Shown: positions 24,716 to 32,869 of the stretch, one piece after another
Layout of the letters: every line of letters begins with the position of its first letter
How positions within the stretch are numbered: position 1 is the stretch's first letter
Assembly: GCA_020349025.1 (NCBI GenBank)
Contig: CP070763.1
Location: 1,521,499 to 1,585,498 of the forward strand
Length of the DNA stretch: 64,000 nt
From: Candidatus Latescibacterota bacterium
GTDB lineage: Bacteria; Krumholzibacteriota; Krumholzibacteriia; G020349025
Direction: 5' to 3'
The notes under the pieces: generated by a model
Seen by the model: the letters and a program-made list of their open reading frames with translations, nothing else
What the model was told of the DNA's origin: nothing
Databases searched by the model: none
Translations under genes and position numbers: made by a program

Positions 24716-26050
24716 TCAGTCACGTGACCACGCCGGAGTGATGGCATCTCCGGTGCCCGAGGTCAAGCGCCTTTCAAGCCCGGTATAGATGTCCACCACG
24801 TAGATGGCTCGCGACCCACCTCTCAACGAGCTGAAAGCGATGTGCCTGGAGTCCTTGGCCCAGGAGGGACCGTCATTGAGTCCCGCGCTGACCACGACAC
24901 GCTGATTCGTTCCATCCGGCTTCATCAGCCGCAGCTCGATGTTCCCCTCCCATCGCGCCACGTAAGCGATCCAGCGTCCATCGGGTGACCAGGCGGGCGA
25001 ATCGCTGTAGCGGTTGTGGTAGGTCAACCGCCGCACGTGCCCCCCATCGCCATCCATCGCGTAGATCTGCGGGACACCGGATCGATCCGATGTGAACGCA
25101 ATCTGGTCACCGCGCGGCGACCACGTGGGAGCTGTATCAATCGCGGGATGGTGCGTCAATCTTTTTAGCCGACTCCCATCCTCGCGCATCGTGTAGATCT
25201 CCGCGTTCCCCTCGTGCGACAGCGTGAGGGCAAAAAAACTGCGCTCCTGACACCAGTCGGGCGCCGTGTTCAGGCCCGGGCGACGACTCACGACGCGCAG
25301 CCGGCTCGAGCCCTGGTCCACCCGGTACAGGTTCGGGTTCTCGTCGACGTAGCTGGTGAAGGCGATCCAGCTGCGCCCGACACCCCAAACCGGCGAGTGT
25401 GTGAGCGTGCTGCGGTCGGTCACCTGGCGCTCGCCGAAACCGTCGTAGTCGACGGTGTAGATCTCACCCCTGCCGCCGCGGACACGCGCGAATGCAATCT
25501 TCGTTTGCGCCGTGCCATCCACGCCGGTCAAACGCTTCACCACTTCGTCGGCGAAGTGGTGCATTGCACCGCGAACGTCGTTGGCGTCGACTTTGTAGCG
25601 TTTGCCAGCAATCTGGGTGCCGAGCGCGTCGAGCAAACGCATCTCGGAACGGAACTCGCCCTCTTCGATGCGCCAAAGGGCCGCGATCTCGTGCGGTCGA
25701 CGCTCCGGTTGCTCGTTGGCCACGTTCCAGGCTCGCGATACACCACGTGGCAGGTAAGGGCTCGCCCACTGGTCGGTGACGAAGAAGAGACCCGTGTAGA
25801 TCAGGTCACGCGCAAGCGTTTCGCGCGCTTCGTTCGCGGCTTGACGCAAGGCCGCGTTCGAGCCGTCGATTTCCGGTTCGAGGATCTTCAGCGTAATGCG
25901 CCGGTATCCATCGCGCTGGATCTCGATCCGGTACGGAACCGACTGCCCCGCCGCCACGAGCGGCAGAAGGAGAATCAGGAGAGCGCACGTGAGAGCGCAC
26001 AGGCGTGCGCCCGCTCCGGGCAGGACTGCAATTCGGTGCTCGAGCGACAT
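24716..26050 (-). CDS. tolB: Tol-Pal system beta-propeller protein TolB
   Basis: 444 residues with an N-terminal signal peptide, a TolB N-domain (DLIYTGLFFVTDQ) and a six-bladed WD40-like propeller. The blades end in repeated motifs such as SPVWGVGRSWIAF, APTWSPRGDQIAFTSDRSG and SPAWSPDGRWIAYVA. TolB is the periplasmic partner of Pal and TolA. It lies 21 bases downstream of the tolA-like gene and 42 before pal. Confidence 0.95.
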   Translation of the reverse strand: MSLEHRIAVLPGAGARLCALTCALLILLLPLVAAGQSVPYRIEIQRDGYRRITLKILEPEIDGSNAALRQAANEARETLARDLIYTGLFFVTDQWASPYLPRGVSRAWNVANEQPERRPHEIAALWRIEEGEFRSEMRLLDALGTQIAGKRYKVDANDVRGAMHHFADEVVKRLTGVDGTAQTKIAFARVRGGRGEIYTVDYDGFGERQVTDRSTLTHSPVWGVGRSWIAFTSYVDENPNLYRVDQGSSRLRVVSRRPGLNTAPDWCQERSFFALTLSHEGNAEIYTMREDGSRLKRLTHHPAIDTAPTWSPRGDQIAFTSDRSGVPQIYAMDGDGGHVRRLTYHNRYSDSPAWSPDGRWIAYVARWEGNIELRLMKPDGTNQRVVVSAGLNDGPSWAKDSRHIAFSSLRGGSRAIYVVDIYTGLERRLTSGTGDAITPAWSRD

Positions 26051-26071
26051 CCGCGGTTTCTCCTCGTGGCA

Positions 26072-26863
26072 CTAGTACTGCTGCGTAAAGGTCAACACGA
26101 TCGCAATCGAGTCCGTTCCCAGCTCATCGGGAAGGGGTGGAAGCGGCGAGGCCTCCAGAATCGCCCGCATGGCGGCGCGGTCGTAGAGCCGGTTCTCCGA
26201 AGTGGCGGCAGACTCGAGGCCCGCGACCGAGCCATCCGATTGCACCTGGAACTGGAAGCTGGCCTTGACCGTTCCGGCACGACCGATGGCTGCGGGCGGG
26301 CGCCAGTTCGCCGAGATCTTGTCGCGCAGCTGCACGAGATACCACGGCGCATGCGCTCCCAGGACCCCTCCCTCCACTCCGATGCCGCTTCCGGAGCCGA
26401 CGCCCGCGTCGCCGGCGCCGGCGCCGCTGGCATCCGCATCGGCAACGGGAGCCACGCCATCGTCCGCACCGAGCGGAGCGTCGGGCAGGGGTGGCGGCGG
26501 CTCCTCCGGCACCGGCTCCGGGTCGCGCTCGCGCGGGCGCTCCGAGGGAATGGGGTCCTTCGGCGGCGGCAGGATTCCATCGGGATCGGTCTCCTTGACG
26601 ACGTTGAGCTCCGGCTGTGGGCGTCGCCTCTCCTCAGGCGGCGGCTGCGGCCGGCGCTCCTCGGGCGGCTCTTCATCGCGCGGCTCCTCCGCGCGCAGCG
26701 GTGCCGGTGCGCCCGAGCCGGGCCCCGTGCCGGCCGGCGGCAGCACGATGTGGATGCCGTCCACGAACAGGTTGGGGCGATGCAGGGCGGAGAAGAGCAT
26801 CAGCAGTGCGAGCACGCCAAAGTGCCCGAACGCAGAGATCCAATACGGACTGCGCAGGCTCAC
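26072..26863 (-). CDS. tolA: TolA/TonB-family energy-transducing protein
   Basis: 263 residues: a short cytoplasmic N-terminus and a transmembrane helix (ISAFGHFGVLALLMLFSAL). A long periplasmic spacer rich in Pro, Glu and Arg, then Gly/Ala, follows. The C-terminal TonB-like domain is about 165-263 (WYLVQLRDKISANWRPP, then FQVQSDGSVAGLESAATSENRLYDRAAMRAILEASPLPPLPDE). It is overlapped by tolR (ATGA), so it takes the TolA position between TolR and TolB. Sequence alone does not separate TolA from TonB; context favours TolA. Confidence 0.85.
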   Translation of the reverse strand: MSLRSPYWISAFGHFGVLALLMLFSALHRPNLFVDGIHIVLPPAGTGPGSGAPAPLRAEEPRDEEPPEERRPQPPPEERRRPQPELNVVKETDPDGILPPPKDPIPSERPRERDPEPVPEEPPPPLPDAPLGADDGVAPVADADASGAGAGDAGVGSGSGIGVEGGVLGAHAPWYLVQLRDKISANWRPPAAIGRAGTVKASFQFQVQSDGSVAGLESAATSENRLYDRAAMRAILEASPLPPLPDELGTDSIAIVLTFTQQY

Positions 26864-27312
26864 TGCTCAAACCAATCCTCTCGTCCCGAGTCGGTCATCA
26901 AGCCGATGTCCAGCACACCGGCGCCGCGGATCTCGGCCATCACGGCGACGATGGAGCCGTACGGGACTTTGCGATCCGCCTTGAGATACACGGGCCGGAC
27001 GCCCGCGCCGATCGCCGCCTGCAACACCGACCGCAGCTCCTGCAAGCCGGGGACCACTTCGTCGCCCACGGCGAGGCGCTTGTCGATCGACAGCGTCACG
27101 ACGATCGGGTCGGTCTCCTGCTCCAGGCCGGGCGTGTCCGCCTTCGGCAGGTCGACGTCGAACCCGGCACGCAGGTACTGCGAGGTCATCATGAAGATGA
27201 TGAGCAGCACCAACAGGATGTCGACGAACGCGGTGATGTTGATCTCGGTCATCCCACGCATGCCGCGTCTGCGGCCCCAGCCGGTGGGGACGCCGGTGTC
27301 CACGCCCATCAT
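26860..27312 (-). CDS. tolR: ExbD/TolR-family proton-channel protein
   Basis: 150 residues (start at 27312 or the next ATG). A cytoplasmic N-terminus (MRGMTEINITAFVDILLVLLIIFMMTS) carries the transmembrane helix, with the conserved membrane Asp in FVDILLVLL. The periplasmic ExbD domain follows (PVYLKADRKVPYGSIVAVMAEIRGAGV). With TolQ it uses the proton gradient to drive TolA. It overlaps both tolQ and tolA by four bases. Confidence 0.94.
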   Translation of the reverse strand: MMGVDTGVPTGWGRRRGMRGMTEINITAFVDILLVLLIIFMMTSQYLRAGFDVDLPKADTPGLEQETDPIVVTLSIDKRLAVGDEVVPGLQELRSVLQAAIGAGVRPVYLKADRKVPYGSIVAVMAEIRGAGVLDIGLMTDSGREDWFEQ

Positions 27313-28028
27313 CGCGCGACCTGCTGGGCTCGGACCTCACGCTCGAGGAGGTCCACGATCGATATGGAAAAGCTCTGCATCTCGCCCTCCAGCTTGCGCA
27401 GGCGACTCGTCAACATGTTGTAGAACACCAAAGCCGGGATGGCAGTGCCCAGGCCTGCGATCGTGGCGATGAGCGCCTCGGCGATACCGGGCGCGACCAC
27501 ATCGAGTGAAGCGGAGCCGGCCTGGCCGATGTTCACGAAGGAGATCATGATGCCCCAGCAGGTGCCGAGGAGACCGAGAAACGGGCTCACGGTCGTCGTC
27601 GTCGACAACACGACGAGGTTCTTCTCGAGCACGGAGAGAGCATCGAGCGCCGCCTTCTCGCTGGCGCGCTGGAAGTCGGCAATCAGGTACTCGCGCCCTG
27701 CGACGTTCTCCCCCATGCGCTGCAGCACCTTCTGGCTCTCGCTGATGATCCCCATGAGGGGCCCGGAGAAACCGCTCCCCATCAGGTCGGAGAGCTCGTG
27801 AACAGAACGCATGCGCGACACGCTGGAGCGGATGGCACGGGTCTGCGCTTCGACGCGCTTGAACAGACTCCACTTGTCGTAGGCGACACCCCACGAGAAG
27901 ATCGACAGCAGGAGCAGGAGCAACAGGATGAACTTGGCGAACAGGCCCGCCTCGGCAATGAGCCTGAGGTAGGTGTTGTCTACGCCCAAGAAGGAGAAAA
28001 GCGGCGACACCACGGCCGCAACGTCCAC
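27309..28028 (-). CDS. tolQ: ExbB/TolQ-family proton-channel protein
   Basis: 239 residues from GTG 28028, which follows a strong GGGAGGT by six bases. Longer readings to ATG 28043 or GTG 28115 add low-complexity Gly/Ala, and the latter would start upstream of the predicted transcript. Three membrane helices are visible: FAKFILLLLLLLSIFSWG, TTTVSPFLGLLGTCWGIMISF, and AEALIATIAGLGTAIPALVFYN. The last two carry the family's channel-lining Thr and Ala/Pro residues. It forms the TolQR motor of the Tol-Pal machine. Confidence 0.93.
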   Translation of the reverse strand: MDVAAVVSPLFSFLGVDNTYLRLIAEAGLFAKFILLLLLLLSIFSWGVAYDKWSLFKRVEAQTRAIRSSVSRMRSVHELSDLMGSGFSGPLMGIISESQKVLQRMGENVAGREYLIADFQRASEKAALDALSVLEKNLVVLSTTTTVSPFLGLLGTCWGIMISFVNIGQAGSASLDVVAPGIAEALIATIAGLGTAIPALVFYNMLTSRLRKLEGEMQSFSISIVDLLEREVRAQQVAR

Positions 28029-28105
28029 GTCCGCACCTCCCATACCACCACCGGCAGCCGCAGCCCCGCCCCACTTCGGGGATCGCGGAGCGCACGAGTC
28101 GGGCG

Positions 28106-28134
28106 ACGCTAACACCGCCCCCTGAGGGTGTCAA
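28106..28134 (-). promoter_or_regulatory. Promoter of the tol-pal operon
   Basis: TTGACA (28134-28129), 17 bases, TAGCGT (28111-28106). The predicted start near 28099 supports a tolQ start downstream of the GTG at 28115. Confidence 0.5.
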
Positions 28135-28371
28135 ACCTTGACTGGGTCAGCCGGTTCCGGGTCTTCCAGGCTTGCGTCAACGCCCCGCCGCGGGTCGGCG
28201 CACCCCAGGCGCAGGCACACTCCGCCGGCGCAATGCCGTCTGGAATGCTGTCCGATTCTCGCCCCAGCGGCGCCGCGGCGCAAGCCCCACCCCCCGTGCC
28301 GCCAGGCCTTTCGAGGCCGCGAGGGCGATGCTATCGTGGGCCGCGCCGGCTCAGGCGCTCGAGGAGGCGAC

Positions 28372-29646
28372 ATGCTCGACATCCGCTTCATCCGCAACAA
28401 CCCGGAAGCCGTGCGGCGCGCCGCGGCGCTCAAGCACATCGATTTCGACATCGATCGGCTCCTGGAGGTGGACGTCGAACGTCGCCGGCTCATCCAGGCC
28501 AGCGAGGAGATGAAGGCGCATCAGAACCGCACCTCCAAGCAGATCTCAGGCCTCCAGGGAGAGGAGCGCCAGGTGCGGATCCGCGAGATGCAGGAGCTGG
28601 TCGCGAACATCAAGCGCATGACCGAAGAGCTGAAGGAGCGCGAGGCGGAGTTCGACGACCTGATGCTCCAGGTGCCCAACATCGCGGCCGACGAGGTTCC
28701 GGAAGGGGAGACGGATGCGGACAACGTCGAGCTGCGCCGCTGGGGTGCACCCCGAACCTTCGACTTCGAGTTCAAAGACCATGTGACGCTCGGGCTCGAG
28801 CTTGGGCTGATGGATTTCGAGCGCGCCGCAAAGCTGGCTGGCTCGCGTACCTATTTCCTGCGCGGCGCCGGCGCCCTGCTCGAGATGGCGGTGCTTCGAC
28901 TCGCTTTCGACCACATCCAGTCGAAGGGTTTCGAACCGATGCTGGTGCCGCATCTCGTGCGGCCCCTGGCGATGACGGGCACCGCGTACTACCCCGGCGG
29001 AGAAGAGCAGGCGTATCAGATCGAACGCGACGGGCTGTCGCTCATCGGCACGTCGGAAGTGCCGCTCACCTCCTTTCACGCCTCCGAGGTGCTCGCGGAA
29101 GCGGAGCTTCCCAAACGCTACGCCGGCTGGTCGGTCTGCTTCCGGCGTGAGGCGGGCACATACGGCCGCGACACGCGCGGGCTCTACCGCATCCACCAGT
29201 TCCAGAAGATCGAGCAAGTGGTCGTGTGTCGTGCGGACGCCGAGGAGTCGCTGCGTTGGCACCACGACATCCTGAAGAACTCCGAAGAGGTTTTGCAGAT
29301 GCTCGAACTCCCCTACCGCGTCGTCAACGTCTGCGGCGGCGACCTGGGACGTCCGCAGATTCAGAAGTTCGACCTCGAGACCTGGATGCCATCGCGCGAT
29401 TCCTACTCGGAAACGCACAGCGCCTCGCGCTTCCACGACTTCCAATCGCGCCGGCTGGACATGCGCTACCGTGGCGCCGATGGCAACGTGCACTTCTGCC
29501 ACACGCTGAACAACACCGTCATTGCCTCGCCACGCATCCTGATTGCTATCCTGGAGACCCATCAGCAGCCGGACGGCAGCATCGTGCTGCCGCCGGCGCT
29601 CAGACCCTATTTGAACGGGATGGAGAGGATCGGACCGAAGGCGTAA
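28372..29646 (+). CDS. serS: Seryl-tRNA synthetase
   Basis: 424 residues from ATG 28372, preceded by GAGGAGG; upstream in-frame codons look non-coding. The N-terminal coiled-coil arm that holds tRNA-Ser is clear (residues about 30-100). The class II catalytic core has motif 2 (SVCFRREAGTYGRDTRGLYRIHQFQKIEQ) and motif 3 (NNTVIASPRILIAILETHQ). TSEVPLTSFH binds the serine. It attaches Ser to tRNA-Ser, and also to the selenocysteine tRNA where one exists, relevant given the nearby selD. Confidence 0.97.
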   Translation: MLDIRFIRNNPEAVRRAAALKHIDFDIDRLLEVDVERRRLIQASEEMKAHQNRTSKQISGLQGEERQVRIREMQELVANIKRMTEELKEREAEFDDLMLQVPNIAADEVPEGETDADNVELRRWGAPRTFDFEFKDHVTLGLELGLMDFERAAKLAGSRTYFLRGAGALLEMAVLRLAFDHIQSKGFEPMLVPHLVRPLAMTGTAYYPGGEEQAYQIERDGLSLIGTSEVPLTSFHASEVLAEAELPKRYAGWSVCFRREAGTYGRDTRGLYRIHQFQKIEQVVVCRADAEESLRWHHDILKNSEEVLQMLELPYRVVNVCGGDLGRPQIQKFDLETWMPSRDSYSETHSASRFHDFQSRRLDMRYRGADGNVHFCHTLNNTVIASPRILIAILETHQQPDGSIVLPPALRPYLNGMERIGPKA

Positions 29647-29656
29647 CGGCAGCGCC

Positions 29657-30184
29657 TTACTGCCCCTCTTGGGCTCGTCGCTGCTCCGCTTTCACGTACT
29701 CGCGATCGTGCACGTATTCGAGCGCCTTGATGAAGCGCTCGGCCGGGATGTAGCCGGGAATGTTGGCGAGCCGCGTGCCGTCGGGTCTCAGGAACCAGGT
29801 CATCGGAAAGGAGCGCACGCCATACTGCTGCGCCAGCTGCTGCCCGGACATCTCGGTGTCGCCGACGGCGAATTTGCGTTTCGACTCGGCGTTGATCTTG
29901 GCGATCAAGAAGTTCTCGTTCAGCATCTCGACCACGGCCGGGTCGGTGTAGGTCTTCTTGTCCATCACTTTGCACCAGCCGCACCAGCTGGTGTAGAAGT
30001 CGATCAGGATGTGCTTGTCTTCCGCTTCGGCGCGCTCCAGAGCCTCACCGTACGGGACCCAGGCGAGCTGTGGTTTGGCGCCGTTGTTCTTCTTCTCCTC
30101 CTTGCCGTCGCCGGCCCACGCCAGAGTGTAAACGCCGCACGCCGCCATCAGCGTTGCGAGACGAATCCCGCGTGAAAGTCGCAT
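29657..30184 (-). CDS. Exported thioredoxin-fold protein
   Basis: 175 residues from ATG 30184, five bases after AAGGAGGA. A signal peptide (about 1-24, ending AWAG) directs it to the periplasm. The thioredoxin fold follows, with the redox motif SWCGWCKVMDKKTY (Cys-Gly-Trp-Cys) near residue 67 and a cis-Pro in YGVRSFPMTWFL. This looks like a DUF255/thioredoxin_7 or SoxW-type periplasmic thiol oxidoreductase. It converges with serS at a ten-base distance. The partner protein is unknown. Confidence 0.85.
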   Translation of the reverse strand: MRLSRGIRLATLMAACGVYTLAWAGDGKEEKKNNGAKPQLAWVPYGEALERAEAEDKHILIDFYTSWCGWCKVMDKKTYTDPAVVEMLNENFLIAKINAESKRKFAVGDTEMSGQQLAQQYGVRSFPMTWFLRPDGTRLANIPGYIPAERFIKALEYVHDREYVKAEQRRAQEGQ

Positions 30185-30230
30185 CCAGGTCCTCCTTGCC
30201 AGGCGTCTGGCAGTGTGCAAACGAGGCGCC

Positions 30231-30239
30231 ATTATATCA
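30231..30239 (-). promoter_or_regulatory. Extended -10 promoter of the thioredoxin-fold gene
   Basis: TGATATAAT on the minus strand is a perfect extended -10 element; no good -35 accompanies it, as is usual for such promoters. The predicted start is about 40 bases before the ATG. Confidence 0.5.
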
Positions 30240-30306
30240 CACACGCTTCGGCGGCTCTGAGTTCCCACAACCAGCGCTCATGATGCGATATTCCAGCCGC
30301 CTCTCG

Positions 30307-31110
30307 TCAGCTCGAGCCGGCGTGATGCAATTCCCGCAGCAGGTTATCGTGCAGGAGCGCATTGCTGGCCACCAGGTCGCCGCTCCAGAGGAACTCGGAG
30401 CCACCGCGCGGATCGCTGAGACGCCCTCCGGCTTCCCGCACCAGAAGCGCGCCAGCCGCGAGATCCCACGGCCCGAGCCGGAACTCCCAGAAGGCGTCGA
30501 AGCGCCCGGCGGCGACCCATGCCAGATCGAGTGCGGCGGCCCCGCAGCGCCGCAGGCCGCGACAGCGCACGGCCAGATGCGACCACTCGCGCAGGTTCGT
30601 GTGCGTATGCGTGCGGATGTCGTACGGGAAACCGGTCGCGAGCAGGGCGCTGTCCAGATCGGCGCGCGTCGAGACATTTAGCCGCTCCGAGCCGAGCCAA
30701 GCGCCGCCGCCGCGCGCGCCCCAGTACAGCTCCCCGAGAAGCGGCGCGTAGACCATGCCGCAATCGAGAGCACCGTCATGCAAGCGTGCGACCGAGATGG
30801 CAAAGAGCGGCAGCCCGTGAACGAAGTTGGTCGTGCCGTCGAGCGGGTCGACGAGCCACTGGAAGCCGGCGCGAGCCCGACGCTCCTCGCTCCCCTCCTC
30901 GGCCAGGATCGGCTGCCCCGGGAAGGCGCGCTGCAACCCCTGGTGCAGAATCGCCTGCGACTCGAGGTCGACGTGTGTCACCAGGTCGATGATCCCTTTG
31001 CGATCGACGTGCTGCGCCTCGAGCGTTCCCCACGAAGCCACGAGATGTTCGCCGGCACGACGAACGATCGGCTCCAGGAGGTTGCGTACATGCGCGCCCT
31101 CGGCGCTCAA
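30307..31110 (-). CDS. suhB: Inositol monophosphatase family protein
   Basis: 267 residues from TTG 31110, which overlaps the selD stop in a TTGA arrangement; there is no suitable ATG. Metal-binding motifs are in order: LAEEGSEE (about 71), WLVDPLDGTTNFVHGLP (about 92-108) and the late FWEFRLGPWDLAAGALLVREAGG (about 215-237). It dephosphorylates inositol or similar sugar phosphates; SuhB homologues also act in rRNA antitermination. Coupling to selD is unusual and may be only operon convenience. Confidence 0.88.
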   Translation of the reverse strand: MSAEGAHVRNLLEPIVRRAGEHLVASWGTLEAQHVDRKGIIDLVTHVDLESQAILHQGLQRAFPGQPILAEEGSEERRARAGFQWLVDPLDGTTNFVHGLPLFAISVARLHDGALDCGMVYAPLLGELYWGARGGGAWLGSERLNVSTRADLDSALLATGFPYDIRTHTHTNLREWSHLAVRCRGLRRCGAAALDLAWVAAGRFDAFWEFRLGPWDLAAGALLVREAGGRLSDPRGGSEFLWSGDLVASNALLHDNLLRELHHAGSS

Positions 31111-32180
31111 AGGGAGACCGCCTGCCGCAGTCGACCGCGGATCCGGATGCGCCCCTCGGCGCCCGCCGCAGCGTCGACGATCTGCCCGATGACGGCATGA
31201 GCAGGCACCCGGCGTGCGGCAAGATCCTCCACGAGTTGCGTTTCGTCCTCTTGTGCCACCGCGATCAGGAGTCCGCCCGAAGTCTGGGCGTCGGCCAGGA
31301 CCAGACGCTCCGCTGGCGCAAGCTCCCCCCAGTCGACGTGCGGCTCCACGGCGCGCAGATTGGCGTGCGTGCCCCCGGGAACGCATCCCTGCTCCGCCAG
31401 CGCGAGGACGTCGGAGACGAAGGGGATCTGGGTCGCATCGATCTGCGCCCCCACGCCGCTGCCGCGCAGCATGTGACCCAGATGTCCGAGCAGACCGTAG
31501 CCCGTGACGTCGGTGCAAGCGTGCACGCGCTGCGCGAGCATCGCTGCGGCTGCGTCGCGGTTCAGGGTCGCCATCAGCTCGACGATCGCGGGCTCGCGCG
31601 CCGGCGACAGCAGATCTCGCTTCAGCGCGGTGGTGAAGATGCCGGTGCCGAGCGCTTTCGTCAAAACGAGCCGATCACCCGGCAGTGCGCCGACGTTGCG
31701 CACGATGCGCTGTGGATGCACGCGACCGGTCGCTACCAGACCGTACTTCGGTTCCGGGTCGTCGATGGAGTGCCCACCCAGGATCTGGATTCCCGCCTCG
31801 CGCACCTTGTCCGAACCGCCGCGCAGGATCTCTCCCAGGATCTCGAACGGTAGTTTCTTGGCCGGGAAGGCGACGATGTTGAGCGCCAGAAGTGGCTCCG
31901 CTCCCATGGCATAGAGATCGGACAGCGCGTTCGCAGCCGCGACGGATCCAAAGCTGTAGGCGTCATCCACGAGGGGCGTGAAGAAGTCGAGCGTTTGCAC
32001 GATTGCGGTGTCGTCGCCGAGCGCGTACGCGGCCGCATCGTCGAGCGTCGCGGTCCCGACGAGAACACGTGGATCGTCAACCTCCGGAAGCGCGCGCAGC
32101 ACCTGCGCGAGGTCTTCCGGGTGCAGCTTGCACGCTCAACCGGCACCGTGGCTGAGCGCCGTCAGTCGCACACGTTCCAT
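31107..32180 (-). CDS. selD: Selenophosphate synthetase, itself a selenoprotein (in-frame TGA = Sec)
   Basis: Makes selenophosphate, the selenium donor for Sec-tRNA, from selenide and ATP. Translation should begin at ATG 32180 (AAGGAG five bases upstream) and read MERVRLTALSHGAG, then TGA (32138-32136), then ACKLHPEDLAQVL. This aligns with the SelD active-site loop (HGAGCGCK in E. coli), so TGA falls on the catalytic Cys/Sec position, residue 15, with the catalytic Lys at 18. The rest is a normal AIRS/PurM fold: LDDAAAYALGDDTAIVQTLDFFTPLVDD, GGHSIDDPEPKYG, TDVTGYGLLGHLGHM, DAQTSGGLL. Total 357 residues. Reading the TGA as a stop would give a broken gene lacking its catalytic loop. Confidence 0.92.
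32099..32138 (-). promoter_or_regulatory. Sec codon and candidate bacterial SECIS stem in selD
   Basis: The TGA at 32138-32136 is followed after 11 bases by GCACC (32124-32120), which can pair with GGTGC (32103-32099) around a 16-base loop. The apical part begins about 16 bases after the UGA, within the range for bacterial SECIS elements. Alternative pairings exist, so the exact fold is inferred. Confidence 0.4.
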
Positions 32181-32202
32181 GCACGCTCCTTGGCCAGCCC
32201 GG

Positions 32203-32231
32203 AAGGTAGCTGAGTCCTCCGAACCTCGCAA
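32203..32231 (-). promoter_or_regulatory. Candidate promoter of selD-suhB
   Basis: TTGCGA (32231-32226), 17 bases, TACCTT (32208-32203), ending about 23 bases before the selD ATG. It is divergent from the DUF507 promoter. Confidence 0.35.
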
Positions 32232-32241
32232 TGGCCACGCA

Positions 32242-32270
32242 TTGACGCTCTCGCGTCGCCCGACTATCCT
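32242..32270 (+). promoter_or_regulatory. Promoter of the DUF507 gene pair
   Basis: TTGACG (32242-32247), 17 bases, TATCCT (32265-32270). Only six bases separate the -10 from the ATG at 32277, so the transcript is probably leaderless. Confidence 0.6.
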
Positions 32271-32276
32271 GGCCCC

Positions 32277-32558
32277 ATGCGAGTCTCCGACCGCAAGATC
32301 GAATCCCTCGCCGGCAAGATCGTGCAGTGGATGGAGAAGAATCCCGACATCGAGCTCCTCGCTGACGTCGGTGCGATCGGCGCCGCAATCGTCGACGAGT
32401 TCATGCAGGAGAAGGAGATCGAGCGCCAGCTCGACGACGACGTCGACCGGATCCTGCAACAGAACGAGGCGCGCATGCGCATCGAGGGCGTCGACACGTG
32501 GGTCATGCGCAAGAAGATCCGCCAACAGCTGGCGCGTGAGCGCGGGATCATCCTGTGA
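32277..32558 (+). CDS. DUF507 family protein (first of two)
   Basis: 93 residues, mostly helical and strongly charged, starting MRVSDRKIESLAGKIVQWM and ending in a basic helix (MRKKIRQQLARERGIIL). It matches DUF507, a small family found in Acidobacteria, Deltaproteobacteria, Nitrospirae and similar lineages, often as adjacent gene pairs. No signal peptide, membrane segment or catalytic motif is evident. The function is unknown. The ATG has no ribosome-binding site and lies six bases after a -10 box, suggesting leaderless translation. Confidence 0.8.
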   Translation: MRVSDRKIESLAGKIVQWMEKNPDIELLADVGAIGAAIVDEFMQEKEIERQLDDDVDRILQQNEARMRIEGVDTWVMRKKIRQQLARERGIIL

Positions 32559-32566
32559 GGTAGAGC

Positions 32567-32848
32567 ATGCGCATGTCGCAGGAGAAGATGGCCCACGTCG
32601 CCAGCCGCATCGTCGGACGCCTCTGGGATGACGACCTGATCGACTTCAAGATGACGGAGCGGGACTTGCAGCACAAGATCAGTCAAGTTCTCGAGGAAGA
32701 TCTGCGGATCGAGGACGAAATCTCCGCGGAAGCGATTGAACGCATCGAGAGCTACAAGCGCGACATCCCCTACGGCTCCGACGAGTGGCGCATCCTCTAC
32801 GATCGTTTCTTCGGCGAGATTGCGCAGCGGCGCGGCTATACCGTGTGA
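32567..32848 (+). CDS. DUF507 family protein (second of two)
   Basis: 93 residues, the same length as its upstream neighbour and clearly a diverged paralogue: both open with M-R-(V/M)-S, a Lys-rich helix and an 'I-V-x-x-(L/M)' core, and carry an acidic middle (LEEDLRIEDEISAEAIERIE). The C-terminus differs (YGSDEWRILYDRFFGEIAQRRGYTV). It begins eight bases after the first gene's stop, with a GAGG upstream (GTGAGGTAGAGC), so unlike the first gene it has a leader. The pair may form a heterodimer (inference). Function unknown. Confidence 0.8.
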   Translation: MRMSQEKMAHVASRIVGRLWDDDLIDFKMTERDLQHKISQVLEEDLRIEDEISAEAIERIESYKRDIPYGSDEWRILYDRFFGEIAQRRGYTV

Positions 32849-32869
32849 GGTCGTGGCGTCGAACGCGCC

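Noticed and set aside
25214-27472. A 752-codon plus-strand open frame across tolB, tolA and tolR
   Set aside because: It spans three well-supported minus-strand genes and has no recognisable domain; high GC leaves long antisense frames open.
32136-32138. selD as a pseudogene or as a shorter gene starting at GTG 32102
   Set aside because: The frame is intact on both sides of the TGA and the residues match the SelD catalytic loop; the shorter version loses the catalytic Lys.
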